DNA of 64,000 nt, from NCBI GenBank assembly GCA_958445065.1, contig CAUCQW010000001.1, positions 62,001-126,000 on the forward strand. The letters run 5' to 3'. A model generated the notes under the pieces. That model was not told the DNA's origin. It was given only the letters and a program-made list of their open reading frames with translations, and did no database searches. Shown in pieces: positions 34,821-43,276 of the stretch. Each line of letters begins with the position of its first letter. Within the stretch, counting starts at the first letter, position 1. The position numbers and the translations under genes were made by a program. Source of the stretch: an uncultured Collinsella sp. (GTDB lineage: Bacteria > Actinomycetota > Coriobacteriia > Coriobacteriales > Coriobacteriaceae).

Positions 34821-36917
34821 TTACTTTTTGCGGGCAAGCTCACCGATGTTGGCGATGCCGGAGAAAACGGCCTCGAAGCGGTTGAGCAGCTTAAGGCGAT
34901 TATCGCGAAGCTGCTCGTCCTTGTCCATGACCATGACCTCGTCGAAGAAGCGGTCGATGGGGGCACGCAGGGCGGCGAGGGCAGCAAATGCGGCCGGGTA
35001 GTCCTCGGCAGCAAGGGCGGCATCGACAGCGGTCTGAGCAGCCTCGGAGGCGTCGGCGAGCGCGAGTTCGGCCTCGCCCATCAGGGCGCGGTCGTACTCC
35101 GCACCCAGCTCGGGCTTCGAGATATGCGCGGCACGGGCATAGGCGGTAGCCAGGTTGTCGAACGTCTCAGCGTCGTTTTTGCGGGCCTCGTCGAGGGCGG
35201 CGCAGCGGGCGAAGAAGACGGACGGGGCGATAATGTGCACCGCGGAGACAGCGGCAACGGTATCGGCCGGGATCTTTTCGTCGCGGGCCATGCTCACCAG
35301 GCGGCCATGGAAGAAGTCACGAACCTGCTGGGCGACCTCGGCGGCGTCGAACTCAATGCCCTGCTCACTGTAGAGTTCGAGGGCAAAGTCGATGAGCGAC
35401 GTGGGGTCGATCGGCAGACGGTCGCGCAGGATGTTGATAATGCCGATAGCGGCACGACGCAGCGCGTAGGGGTCGGAGGAGCCGGTCGGGGGCTCGCCGA
35501 TGGCAAAGATACCGGCGATGGTATCGAGCTTGTCGGCGCAGGCCACGATGCAGCCAGCGGTGCCCTCGGGCAGCTCGTCACCGGCAAAACGGGGACGATA
35601 GTGATCGCGAATAGCATGGGCGACCTCGTCGTTCTCCCCCATCGCGGTCGCGTAATAACCGCCCATCACGCCCTGCTGGCTCGTGAACTCGACGACGGCG
35701 TTGGACACCAGGTCTGCCTTGCACAGGTGTGCGGCGCGAGCAGCGTCGGCGGCAAGATGGGCGCCCAGGTGAGCCTCGCGGGCGATAGCGAGCGCGAGCT
35801 GCTCGATGCGCTCGGACTTGGCGAGCACGCTACCGAGCTTCTCCTGGAAGGCAACCTTGGACAGACGCTCACGGAACTCGTCGAGGGAGATCTTCAGGTC
35901 CTCCTCGTAGAAGAACTTAGCGTCGTCCAGACGGGCGCGCACGACGCGCTCGTTACCGTCGATCACGCGCTCGGCGTTCTCGGGCTTGCTGTTGGAGACG
36001 ACCACGAACTCACGCGTCAGCTTGCCCTCCCCGTCATAGATCGGGAAGTAGCGCTGGTTGGTGAGCATGGACTCGCAGATAATCTCGTGCGGGACCTTGA
36101 GGAACTCCTCGTCGAAAGTACCGACGAGCACCGTCGGCCACTCGCAGAGGTTAATGACCTCCTCAAAGACCTTCTTGGGCGTATCGACATGGCAGCCGGG
36201 GCGAGCGGCCTCGACCTCGGAGATACCGGCAAGGATGGCCTCGCGACGGCGCTCGGCAGAAAGCACGCCGGCGTCCTCGAGTACCTGCTCGTAGGCGGCG
36301 GGGCTGGCGACAACGTGGTCACCGGGGCCGAGCACGCGATGGCCGCGCGTGGTGTTGCCGCTCGTCACGTCGGCAAACGACACGGGCACAACATCCTCGC
36401 CCAGAAGGCAGCAAATCCAGCGGACCGGACGCACGAACGTCGCGTGCTCGTGGCCCCAGCGCTGGGAGCGGTAGTTGGGCCACTGCAGGCCGGCAATGGT
36501 CTTCTCGCACAGGGCCGTCAGGATCGGGGTTGCCGGTGCGGAGGGAATGTTCTTCTCGGCAAAGACATACTCGCGACCATCGGTATCCTCACGACGGACC
36601 AGGTCCTCGGCAGCCACACCGCACTTGCGGGCGAAGCCCTGGGCGGCCTTGGTGGCGTTACCGTCAGCGTCGAAGGCGATGTTTGCCGCGGGGCCACGCT
36701 TGACCTCGTGAACCTCATCGGTCGCGGTGGCAACGTCGGCAACGAGCGCAGCCAGGCGACGCGGGCTCGAGATCACGCGGACCTCGCCGTGGGCCAGACC
36801 GGCCTCGTCGAGACCCTTGGCGATCATGGTACCAAGCTGCTTGACGGCATTGTTCAGCGGTGCAGAGGGCATTTCCTCCGTACCGATCTCAAACAGGAAA
36901 TCCTTAGCGTCTGCCAT
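34821..36917 (-). CDS. glyS: Glycyl-tRNA synthetase beta subunit
   Basis: 698 aa. Binds tRNA-Gly and works with the alpha subunit as a heterotetramer. Typical beta features are present: FLFEIGTEEMPSA at the N-terminus, RWGHEHATFVRPVRWI, ESMLTNQRYFPIYD and a C-terminal DALR-type anticodon-binding region. The ATG has GAGGTGG upstream and follows the glyQ stop by 3 bp. The two-subunit form fits Firmicutes-like and coriobacterial genomes. Confidence 0.96.
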   Translation of the reverse strand: MADAKDFLFEIGTEEMPSAPLNNAVKQLGTMIAKGLDEAGLAHGEVRVISSPRRLAALVADVATATDEVHEVKRGPAANIAFDADGNATKAAQGFARKCGVAAEDLVRREDTDGREYVFAEKNIPSAPATPILTALCEKTIAGLQWPNYRSQRWGHEHATFVRPVRWICCLLGEDVVPVSFADVTSGNTTRGHRVLGPGDHVVASPAAYEQVLEDAGVLSAERRREAILAGISEVEAARPGCHVDTPKKVFEEVINLCEWPTVLVGTFDEEFLKVPHEIICESMLTNQRYFPIYDGEGKLTREFVVVSNSKPENAERVIDGNERVVRARLDDAKFFYEEDLKISLDEFRERLSKVAFQEKLGSVLAKSERIEQLALAIAREAHLGAHLAADAARAAHLCKADLVSNAVVEFTSQQGVMGGYYATAMGENDEVAHAIRDHYRPRFAGDELPEGTAGCIVACADKLDTIAGIFAIGEPPTGSSDPYALRRAAIGIINILRDRLPIDPTSLIDFALELYSEQGIEFDAAEVAQQVRDFFHGRLVSMARDEKIPADTVAAVSAVHIIAPSVFFARCAALDEARKNDAETFDNLATAYARAAHISKPELGAEYDRALMGEAELALADASEAAQTAVDAALAAEDYPAAFAALAALRAPIDRFFDEVMVMDKDEQLRDNRLKLLNRFEAVFSGIANIGELARKK

Positions 36918-36920
36918 GGC

Positions 36921-37832
36921 TTACGCCACCTCGCCTTCCTGGTCGGCATTCTCGTTGACTCCGGCGACCTCGGCCATGTAGGCCTCGCAGCACGCCTTGG
37001 CGACGGCGCGGACGCGCAGGATGTAGTTGGCACGCTCGACCGCGGACAGGGCGCCGCGGGCATCGAGCAGGTTGAAGGCGTGGCTGCACTTCATGACACA
37101 GTCGTACGCCGGCAACGGCAGCTTGCGCTCCAGGCAGGAATGGCACTCGGCCTCGTAGTCGTCAAACTTCTGACGCATCATCTCGACGTTGGCGACCTCA
37201 AAGTTATAGGCACTGAACTCGCGCTCGTTCTCGAGGAACACGTCGCCGTAGGTCATGGGCGTGCCGTCGGGCAGATAGCTCCACACCAGATCGTAGACCG
37301 AGTTGACGCCCTGAGCGTACATGGCGATACGCTCCAGGCCATAGGTGATCTCGACGGGCACGGGGTCGACCTCGATACCGCCCACCTGCTGGAAGTACGT
37401 GAACTGCGTGACCTCCATGCCGTTGAGCCAGACCTCCCAGCCAAGGCCCCAGGCGCCCAGGGTCGGGCTCTCCCAGTCGTCCTCGACAAAACGGACGTCA
37501 TGGTCGTTGGGGTCCAGGCCAATGGCAGCAAGAGACCCCAGGTAAAGCTCCTGAGCATTAACCGGAGAGGGCTTAATGAGCACCTGGAACTGATAGTAGT
37601 GCTGCATGCGGTTAGGGTTCTCGCCGTAGCGGCCGTCGGCGGGACGGCGGCAGGGCTGCGCATAGCAGGTGCGCCATTCGGCGGGACCGAGCGAGCGCAG
37701 CGTGGTCGCGGTATGGAAGGTACCGGCACCGACCTCGGAGTCATACGGCTGCATAATGACGCAGCCCTGCTCGCCCCAGTACTGCTGGAGGCGCAGGATG
37801 ATGTCTTGGAAGGAAAGCGATGAAGCGTTCAT
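36921..37832 (-). CDS. glyQ: Glycyl-tRNA synthetase alpha subunit
   Basis: 303 aa. Catalytic class II subunit forming glycyl-adenylate. The family start [19 protein letters not shown], the [22 protein letters not shown] segment and [15 protein letters not shown] are intact. A TATAGT -10 lies about 47 bp upstream. I see no T-box features (no AGGGTGG-like box or terminator) in the short leader. It is co-transcribed with glyS. Confidence 0.97.
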   Translation of the reverse strand: MNASSLSFQDIILRLQQYWGEQGCVIMQPYDSEVGAGTFHTATTLRSLGPAEWRTCYAQPCRRPADGRYGENPNRMQHYYQFQVLIKPSPVNAQELYLGSLAAIGLDPNDHDVRFVEDDWESPTLGAWGLGWEVWLNGMEVTQFTYFQQVGGIEVDPVPVEITYGLERIAMYAQGVNSVYDLVWSYLPDGTPMTYGDVFLENEREFSAYNFEVANVEMMRQKFDDYEAECHSCLERKLPLPAYDCVMKCSHAFNLLDARGALSAVERANYILRVRAVAKACCEAYMAEVAGVNENADQEGEVA

Positions 37833-37878
37833 GCCTCTAATATCCCCTCGTCGAAACGATTACACGGTTAGGTACTGT

Positions 37879-37884
37879 ACTATA
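37879..37884 (-). promoter_or_regulatory. Candidate -10 of glyQ-glyS
   Basis: TATAGT on the minus strand in the 59-bp gap between lepB and glyQ. The matching -35 would fall in the end of lepB and is weak. Confidence 0.4.
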
Positions 37885-37891
37885 GCGGTTT

Positions 37892-38455
37892 TTAGTCGAT
37901 AGCGCCGATGCGGTTGAGCGGCCAGTAGCGCACAAGCGCCACAGCGATCAAATCAGAGCGATCGACGGGACCAAAGTAGCGCGAGTCGGCAGAGTTTTCG
38001 CGGTTGTCGCCCATCACCCACACGCACCCGTCGGGAACGGTGTAGGGATAACTCACCTGGGCGCCAGGCGCTTGGACCGAAAGCGGCCAGCTCATGCCCG
38101 TCGTATAGTCCTCATCGAGCGCTTGGCCGTCAACGACCACCTTGCCGTCCTGCAGGTCGACCGTCTGGCCGGCCGTGGCAATAACACGCTTGACAAGAAC
38201 ATCATGCTCGGAAGTGACATCGGGGTTGTGGAACACCACGATATCACCCTGTTTGACGGGCTGACCGAGCTCGAGGCTCACCTTTTGTGCCAGGATCTGG
38301 TCGCCAATCTCGATCGTGTCCTCCATGGAGCCGGTGGGTACCACAAAGGGCTCGACCACAAAGGTGCGGATCAGGAAGGTGGCCACGAGCGCGATCGCGA
38401 TGACCGCGACCCACTCAAAAGCGCCCCTCAACGCGGAATGCTGCGATGGAACCAT
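37892..38455 (-). CDS. lepB: Signal peptidase I
   Basis: 187 aa. Membrane serine protease that removes signal peptides. One N-terminal membrane helix is followed by the box with the catalytic Ser43 (VPTGSMEDTI), the box with Lys89 (VLVKRVIA), and the conserved GDNRENSADSRYFGPV. It is the short Gram-positive type. The ATG at 38455 has GAGGAG 5 bp upstream; a GTG two codons before overlaps the trmD stop. It follows trmD in the operon from rpsP. Confidence 0.95.
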   Translation of the reverse strand: MVPSQHSALRGAFEWVAVIAIALVATFLIRTFVVEPFVVPTGSMEDTIEIGDQILAQKVSLELGQPVKQGDIVVFHNPDVTSEHDVLVKRVIATAGQTVDLQDGKVVVDGQALDEDYTTGMSWPLSVQAPGAQVSYPYTVPDGCVWVMGDNRENSADSRYFGPVDRSDLIAVALVRYWPLNRIGAID

Positions 38456-38457
38456 TC

Positions 38458-39216
38458 TCACTCCTCGCTCTGCGAATACGAAGCGTCCAGAATCTCCTGC
38501 GCGTATGCGCGCTCCTGGGGCGTAAGCCGTGCCGTCTCGATCAGGTCGGGACGCCAGCGGCAGGTGCGCTCGATGGCATTCTTACGGCGCCAGGCGTCAA
38601 CCTTGGCATGGTCACCGCTCACGAGCACCGGCGGCACGCCCTCGCCGTTGAATTCAGCAGGGCGAGTGTACTGCGCATACTCGAGCAGGCCTCCGTCCTC
38701 GGCGGTCGAGAACGACTCGTCGACGTTGCTCATCTCGTCACCAAGGGCGCCGGGAATCAGGCGTACGACGGCATCGGCAACGACCATAGCGGGAAGCTCG
38801 CCGCCCGTGAGCACGTAATCGCCGATCGACAGGCGCTCATCGGCATACGCATACGCACGCTCGTCGACGCCCTCGTAGCGGCTGCACACAAACAGCAGGC
38901 GCTCGCTTTTGAGCAGGCGCTCGGCCACATGCTGCGTAAAGGGCTCGCCACAGGGCGTAAAGAACACCACGGTGGGCTTGGGACCCTCGGAGCTAATAGC
39001 CTCGATGGCCTCGGCAATAGGCTCGACCTTCATGAGCATGCCCTGCCCGCCGCCGTACGGCTCGTCATCGACGGTACGATGGCGGTCGTGCGTCCAGTCG
39101 CGCAGGTTATACGCCTTAAAATCAAAAAGGCCGGCCTTGCGGGCGCGGCCCAAAATCGATGTGGACATGACGGGCTCAAACATCTCGGGAAAGACCGAAA
39201 GGGTCTCAATCAGCAT
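38458..39216 (-). CDS. trmD: tRNA (guanine-37-N1)-methyltransferase
   Basis: 252 aa. Methylates G37 next to the anticodon and so prevents +1 frameshifting. SPOUT trefoil-knot motifs are visible: DDEPYGGGQGMLMKVEPI, LLFVCSRYEGVDERAYA and SIGDYVLTGGELPAMVV. GGGAGG lies 5 bp before the ATG. It is 10 bp downstream of rimM, in the standard rpsP-khpA-rimM-trmD order. Confidence 0.97.
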   Translation of the reverse strand: MLIETLSVFPEMFEPVMSTSILGRARKAGLFDFKAYNLRDWTHDRHRTVDDEPYGGGQGMLMKVEPIAEAIEAISSEGPKPTVVFFTPCGEPFTQHVAERLLKSERLLFVCSRYEGVDERAYAYADERLSIGDYVLTGGELPAMVVADAVVRLIPGALGDEMSNVDESFSTAEDGGLLEYAQYTRPAEFNGEGVPPVLVSGDHAKVDAWRRKNAIERTCRWRPDLIETARLTPQERAYAQEILDASYSQSEE

Positions 39217-39226
39217 GTTGTCCTCC

Positions 39227-39748
39227 CTACTTGTCCATATCGATCAGGCCGTCCATAACGTGGACGGAAATTGTTCCTGTGTCGGGAAGATCGAGCACAA
39301 CCTGCTCGATCACGGGAATCAGCACCTCGCCGTACCGATCACCCTCGACAACCCAAACATCGTTAGCGGGCGTCGACATGATCTCGACGATCGTGCCGAG
39401 CGAACCGAAGCGCTCGTCGACCACCTCGCGACCCATCAGGTCGGTATAGGCGGCGTCGAGCGAATCGAGCTCAAAGTCGTCACGATTTGCCAGCACATAG
39501 CATCCCGTGATGCCCTCGGCGGCCGTCAAGTCGTCAATGCCCTCAAACGAGACCAGATCGCCATCGCCCGTATCGGTGACGGACACGACCGTGCAAAAGC
39601 GGTCGCGCTTGAGCGCCGGCGGCGTCAGGGCGACGCGCATACCCGGCGTCAATACAGAAGGAAGCCCCCGCAGCGGCTGCGCGAGGACCTCCCCCTTCCT
39701 TCCGTGCGGCTTGACCACACGGGCGATGTTTTTGTACTGGGACCTCAA
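39227..39748 (-). CDS. rimM: Ribosome maturation factor RimM
   Basis: 173 aa. Assists 30S assembly near the 16S rRNA 3' domain with S19. The N-terminal RimM barrel (IARVVKPHGRKGEVLAQPL) and the C-terminal PRC barrel (YTDLMGREVVDERFGSLGTIVEI) are clear. The start is a TTG just after the khpA stop, with AGGACC very close, so coupling with khpA is likely. Confidence 0.94.
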   Translation of the reverse strand: MRSQYKNIARVVKPHGRKGEVLAQPLRGLPSVLTPGMRVALTPPALKRDRFCTVVSVTDTGDGDLVSFEGIDDLTAAEGITGCYVLANRDDFELDSLDAAYTDLMGREVVDERFGSLGTIVEIMSTPANDVWVVEGDRYGEVLIPVIEQVVLDLPDTGTISVHVMDGLIDMDK

Positions 39749-39752
39749 GGTC

Positions 39753-40037
39753 CTAGCCCAGAACCTCTACCTCGACAGCAGTGTCGAGGCGAGCGGCCAG
39801 CGCACGGGCGAGCGTGCGAATGGCCTTGATGGTACGGCCACGACGGCCGATGACCTTAGCGACGTCATCCTCGGCGACAGAAACCTCAATCGTAGAGGCG
39901 TCGTCACCATCGATGACCTCAAGGCTCACGGAATCCGGGTCGTCGACGATCTGAACAACGAGATATTCGACGAGATCGGCGATGCGATCTGAGAGCATTG
40001 CCTCACCCTCGAGCTGTGCAGCGTCAACCTCAGGCAC
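39753..40037 (-). CDS. khpA: KH-domain RNA-binding protein KhpA
   Basis: 94 aa. Small single-KH RNA-binding protein (YlqC/KhpA family); in streptococci it partners with KhpB and influences cell elongation. The KH signature VIGRRGRTIKAIRTL is present after a short acidic N-terminus. The GTG start has GAGGAG 6 bp upstream. It lies between rpsP and rimM, its usual place. No khpB is seen in this window. Confidence 0.93.
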   Translation of the reverse strand: MPEVDAAQLEGEAMLSDRIADLVEYLVVQIVDDPDSVSLEVIDGDDASTIEVSVAEDDVAKVIGRRGRTIKAIRTLARALAARLDTAVEVEVLG

Positions 40038-40040
40038 GAT

Positions 40041-40382
40041 TTACTCCTCGGCGCCCTCAGCGGCCTCAGCGGCAGCCTTAGCGGCCTCGGCCTCTTTGGC
40101 GAGCTGCTTCTTGGACTTCTTGACGACGGTCTCGGTCTTCTCGCCCTCGTTGGCGGCCTTGACCAGAGCGGCGACAGCGTCGGTGAGCTGAGCACCCTTG
40201 GACTGCCAGTCGGCGATCTTCTCGAGGTCGAGGTTGATGGTCTTGGGGGCGGTCATCGGGTTGTAGCGGCCAACCTCCTCGATGATACGACCGTCACGCG
40301 GGGCGCGGGAATCGGCGACGACGACACGGTAGTACGGACGCTTCTTAGCGCCGTGACGAGCAAGGCGAATCTTGACTGCCAA
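40041..40382 (-). CDS. rpsP: 30S ribosomal protein S16
   Basis: 113 aa. Small-subunit assembly protein. The core [30 protein letters not shown] is unmistakable. A 30-residue Ala/Glu/Lys-rich tail follows the usual end. The start is a TTG at 40382 with GGAGGAG 6 bp upstream. No ATG or GTG fits the family N-terminus. It heads the rpsP-khpA-rimM-trmD-lepB run. Confidence 0.95.
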   Translation of the reverse strand: MAVKIRLARHGAKKRPYYRVVVADSRAPRDGRIIEEVGRYNPMTAPKTINLDLEKIADWQSKGAQLTDAVAALVKAANEGEKTETVVKKSKKQLAKEAEAAKAAAEAAEGAEE

Positions 40383-40511
40383 AGGAAACTCCTCCAACCA
40401 AGCAGCTTTAGGCTGCAACTACAAACAAACAGTTGAACATAATACGCCATCGACGCGGGCAGGTGAAGTCCGTGAGACCAACTTCTTCGGTGTAGTCGAG
40501 GGCAAATCCAT

Positions 40512-40539
40512 ATCTTAGACAAGAATTCGGGATTTGCAA
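40512..40539 (-). promoter_or_regulatory. Promoter of the rpsP operon
   Basis: TTGCAA (40534-40539) and TAAGAT (40512-40517) with a 16-bp spacer, leaving a leader of about 120 nt before rpsP. Confidence 0.6.
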
Positions 40540-40571
40540 GCACATACACGCACCCCACATGAGCTGCGCGG

Positions 40572-40577
40572 TATACT
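40572..40577 (+). promoter_or_regulatory. -10 element of dinB
   Basis: TATACT on the plus strand, with no good -35 and no obvious LexA palindrome next to it. Transcription from here would begin near 40584, so the ATG at 40584 could hardly be used and the ATG at 40623 is favoured. Confidence 0.5.
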
Positions 40578-40622
40578 CATGACATGGAAAGACGCGAACA
40601 TACATACGGTTATGAGGATGCC

Positions 40623-41837
40623 ATGGGCGTCACGCCGCCTCCCTGGACGGGTCCGGCGGTGGGCCTCATGGACCTCGATGCGTTTTTTGCGAGCGTGGAG
40701 ATGCTCGATCATCCCGAATGGCGCGGAAAGCCGCTCATCGTGGGCGGAGACGCCGATTCGCGTGGCGTCGTGTCCACATGTTCATATGAGGCACGTCGCT
40801 TTGGCGTGCACTCCGCCATGCCCTCGGCCGAGGCACGGCGTCTGTGTCCTCAGGCCATTTGGACACACGGGCACTTCGACCGCTACCGCGAGGTGAGCGC
40901 GCAGGCCATGGCGATTCTCGCCGACGAGACCCCGCGCGTCGAGCGCGTATCCATCGACGAAGCCTTTATCGATATCACACCGGGTCGCTTTGCGCCCGAA
41001 GACCCGCTGCTGGTTGCGCGGCGCATCAGCGATCGCGTGGCAGCGCTGGGGGTGACCTGCTCCATTGGCGTGGGCTGCAACAAGACGGTCGCAAAGATCG
41101 CAAGCGAGCGGGATAAGCCGTTTGGGTTGACCATCGTGCGTCCCGGAACCGAGCAGCGCTTTTTGGCCGCGCTGCCGGTATCTGCCATGAGCGGCATCGG
41201 GCGCTCGGCCGAGGAGCGACTGCGCCGCATGCGCATCTATACGCTCGGCGAGCTTTCGCGTGCGCCAGAGTCTACGCTTGCCTCTATTTTTGGCGTCAAC
41301 GGCGAACGCATGCGCCAGCGTGCGCTGGGACTCGAAATCTCCGAAGTCACGAGTCTCGATGAAGAGCGCGAGGTTAAATCGGTGAGCAATGAACGCACCT
41401 TTGCGAAAGATTTGACTGAGCGCGGGGACATCGAAGCGGCGATTGCGCTGTTGGGCGAGTCAGTAGGACGCCGCCTGCGCCGTCAGGGACTAACAGGCGC
41501 CACGGTGACGCTCAAGCTCAAGTATTCGTATGGAAGCGGGCGAACGGCGCAGCGGCGGCTTCCCCACCCCACCGACGACGAGAATATCTTCGTGGCAGTT
41601 GCGCTCGAACTGCTCGACAACATCTGGCAGGAAGGCATGCATGTTCGCTTAGCAGGCATCGGCATGAGCGACTTTGACCATCAGGGCGGCATCCAGACTG
41701 ACTTGTTCTGCGAAATCGACGACCGCGGAGCCCAATCCAGCGACCGCCGCGAGCTCTCCGTCGCGATCGACGCCGTCCGAGACAAGTTCGGCGACACCGC
41801 CCTATCTTTCGGCCGCCAATCCCGCTTCAATGATTAA
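40623..41837 (+). CDS. dinB: DNA polymerase IV (DinB)
   Basis: 404 aa. Y-family translesion polymerase. Palm motifs LMDLDAFFASVE and RVSIDEAFIDIT supply the metal-binding acids. The CSIGVGCNKTVAKIASERDKP segment and the little-finger domain follow. I start at 40623 because GAGG lies 5 bp upstream, and an ATG at 40584 would sit at the transcription start. I do not see a clear C-terminal clamp-binding QxxLF motif. It is divergent from the rpsP operon and is followed by the RAYT element. Confidence 0.94.
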   Translation: MGVTPPPWTGPAVGLMDLDAFFASVEMLDHPEWRGKPLIVGGDADSRGVVSTCSYEARRFGVHSAMPSAEARRLCPQAIWTHGHFDRYREVSAQAMAILADETPRVERVSIDEAFIDITPGRFAPEDPLLVARRISDRVAALGVTCSIGVGCNKTVAKIASERDKPFGLTIVRPGTEQRFLAALPVSAMSGIGRSAEERLRRMRIYTLGELSRAPESTLASIFGVNGERMRQRALGLEISEVTSLDEEREVKSVSNERTFAKDLTERGDIEAAIALLGESVGRRLRRQGLTGATVTLKLKYSYGSGRTAQRRLPHPTDDENIFVAVALELLDNIWQEGMHVRLAGIGMSDFDHQGGIQTDLFCEIDDRGAQSSDRRELSVAIDAVRDKFGDTALSFGRQSRFND

Positions 41838-41872
41838 CCGCCTTTGGGCAAAAAGAAAGCCGGGCAGGTGCG

Positions 41873-41907
41873 AATGATTATTCTAGGACGGGGATTTTTT
41901 AATCATT
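41873..41907. repeat. REP-like hairpin, left flank of the RAYT gene
   Basis: 35 bp. AATGATTA and TAATCATT form the stem; the loop carries GGACGGGGAT. It lies just past the RAYT stop. The element at 42759-42793 is the same 35-bp unit in the opposite orientation, with few differences. Confidence 0.75.
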
Positions 41908-41914
41908 TGGAGCG

Positions 41915-42655
41915 TCATTTCGCCCTTTGAATGATATTGGCCCCAATTCCCGTCAGACGCGAAATCTGGTCAATCGTAAACCCCCGATGCCTCAACACTG
42001 CCAGAAGACGATTTCGCTCTGATTTCGGCAAAGTTTTAAGCTGATAAGGCTCATGCGGAGCCAAAAGAGCCCGGGCAACTTCCAGCGCATCCATATCGGA
42101 GATATGCTTACCTTCGGGCATAAAATAGGGATTAGGCTTGCCGTCGGTACTCGAAAGATAAAACGCTTCCGTACCCCCAAACAGATTGAGAATACCTTCA
42201 CAATCACAAATTTCGGGATGAGAGAAATACTCATGGAAGCTGCTCCAGCGATACAGAGGAGCAGAAGAAATACCTGCTTTTGCAGGATTATCGTGTATGT
42301 ATCGGACGCAACGGAGCAGCTGTTTGTCGTCAGAAATGATCACACTCTTGAATCGTTCCTGGAACACCGGTCCGCGGCGGCCGGTTTTTTGATTGAAGTG
42401 TTTCGCATATGCCGTATCAATCGCATGCATAGCAACGCTCATCTGATTATCGAGATCATCAAATAGCAGGTGAACATGATTGTCCATGAGGCACCAGGCA
42501 AGAAGACGAATATGAGCGGACGTAAATCGTCTGTTCAATAGATTGAGAAAATAAAGGCGATCGTCATCGTCTTCGAAGATCAGCTGGCCAGCACAGCCCT
42601 TGAGCATGACGTGATAATGGCCGAGTTCGGACAACGCACGGGCAACACGAGTCAT
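41915..42655 (-). CDS. REP-associated tyrosine transposase (RAYT)
   Basis: 246 aa. Single-strand Y1/HUH transposase of the TnpA-REP group, a domesticated type thought to spread or cut REP hairpins. The HUH motif is His60-Val-His62 in MDNHVHLLF, and the catalytic Tyr is probably Tyr83 in AIDTAYAKHFN, followed by the family block GRRGPVFQERFKSVII. A C-terminal helix-turn-helix-like segment (RGFTIDQISRLTGIGANIIQ) may bind DNA. The ATG at 42655 has GGGAGGG 5 bp upstream. The coding sequence is less GC-rich than its neighbours. Inverted REP-like hairpins lie on both sides. Confidence 0.92.
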   Translation of the reverse strand: MTRVARALSELGHYHVMLKGCAGQLIFEDDDDRLYFLNLLNRRFTSAHIRLLAWCLMDNHVHLLFDDLDNQMSVAMHAIDTAYAKHFNQKTGRRGPVFQERFKSVIISDDKQLLRCVRYIHDNPAKAGISSAPLYRWSSFHEYFSHPEICDCEGILNLFGGTEAFYLSSTDGKPNPYFMPEGKHISDMDALEVARALLAPHEPYQLKTLPKSERNRLLAVLRHRGFTIDQISRLTGIGANIIQRAK

Positions 42656-42715
42656 CGAAACCCTCCCTTCCAAGGATGCAGTAGTCACAGCATACAAAAG
42701 GAAAGGAAGAAAAGG

Positions 42716-42748
42716 GCCGAACCGCCCAACAAAGGTGAGCGGTTCGGC
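42716..42748 (-). terminator. Terminator after rsfS, ahead of the RAYT gene
   Basis: Perfect 10-bp stem GCCGAACCGC / GCGGTTCGGC, followed on the minus strand by CCCTTTTCTTCCTTTCC. It probably ends the rplU-to-rsfS direction of transcription and insulates the RAYT gene. Confidence 0.7.
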
Positions 42749-42758
42749 AAACGGTAGC

Positions 42759-42793
42759 AATGATTATTTTATCCCCGTCCCAGAAAAATCATT
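42759..42793. repeat. REP-like hairpin, right flank of the RAYT gene
   Basis: 35 bp. AATGATT / AATCATT stem with ATCCCCGTCC in the loop, the reverse complement arrangement of the left element. Its last base forms part of the rsfS stop codon, so the element sits flush against the coding region. Confidence 0.75.
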
Positions 42794-43248
42794 TAGAGGA
42801 GGTCGAGGGGAAGCTGGGGGGCGTCTCCCCAGAGTTTCTCGAGGCGGTAGAAGTCGCGGGCTTCGGGAGTGAAGACGTGGACGACGACCGAACCGTAGTC
42901 CATGAGCATCCAGGTCTTCTGCTCGCGGCCCTCGATGGAGAACGGATGCTCGCCGCAAGCCTCGGCGACCTTCTCCTCGATCTCGTCGACGATAGAATCG
43001 ACCTGGCGGTTGTTGGTACCGGTGGCAAGCACAAAGTAGTCGCACACGTCGGAAAGCTCGGTCAGGTTGAGCACCTGCACGTCCTCGCCCTTCTTGTCGT
43101 AGGCGGCCTGCGCGGCGGCGCGGGCGACATCCTCAGCGGCGACACCGCTCGCAGACAGCGAGGCGGCGGTGCGGTCGGACGTGGCAACGAAACTCTTGTG
43201 CTCCACACCTTCAAGAATCTGCTCGTCAGTCATGGTCTCGTCGGCCAT
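42793..43248 (-). CDS. rsfS: Ribosome silencing factor RsfS
   Basis: 151 aa. Binds L14 and blocks subunit joining when nutrients are scarce. The family core is VLNLTELSDVCDYFVLATGTNNRQVDSIVDEI, then WMLMDYGSVVVHVFTPEARDFYRLEKLWGDAP. A roughly 35-residue N-terminal extension is outside the family core. The ATG at 43248 has AGAGG 6 bp upstream. It follows nadD-yqeK, the usual neighbours. The stop codon is shared with a REP-like element. Confidence 0.94.
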   Translation of the reverse strand: MADETMTDEQILEGVEHKSFVATSDRTAASLSASGVAAEDVARAAAQAAYDKKGEDVQVLNLTELSDVCDYFVLATGTNNRQVDSIVDEIEEKVAEACGEHPFSIEGREQKTWMLMDYGSVVVHVFTPEARDFYRLEKLWGDAPQLPLDLL

Positions 43249-43276
43249 GGAATACCTCTTTCTAGACACACCCGAG

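Noticed and set aside
34569..37823. 1084-codon open frame antisense to glyS and glyQ
   Set aside because: Spans two well-conserved synthetase subunits and their junction; the translation shows only the compositional shadow pattern.
37833..37891. T-box riboswitch ahead of glyQ-glyS
   Set aside because: The gap is only 59 bp and shows no specifier hairpin, T-box sequence or terminator.
41827..41907. Insertion sequence with terminal inverted repeats and target duplication
   Set aside because: The flanking elements are hairpin-forming REP-like units around a RAYT gene; no target-site duplication or DDE transposase is visible.
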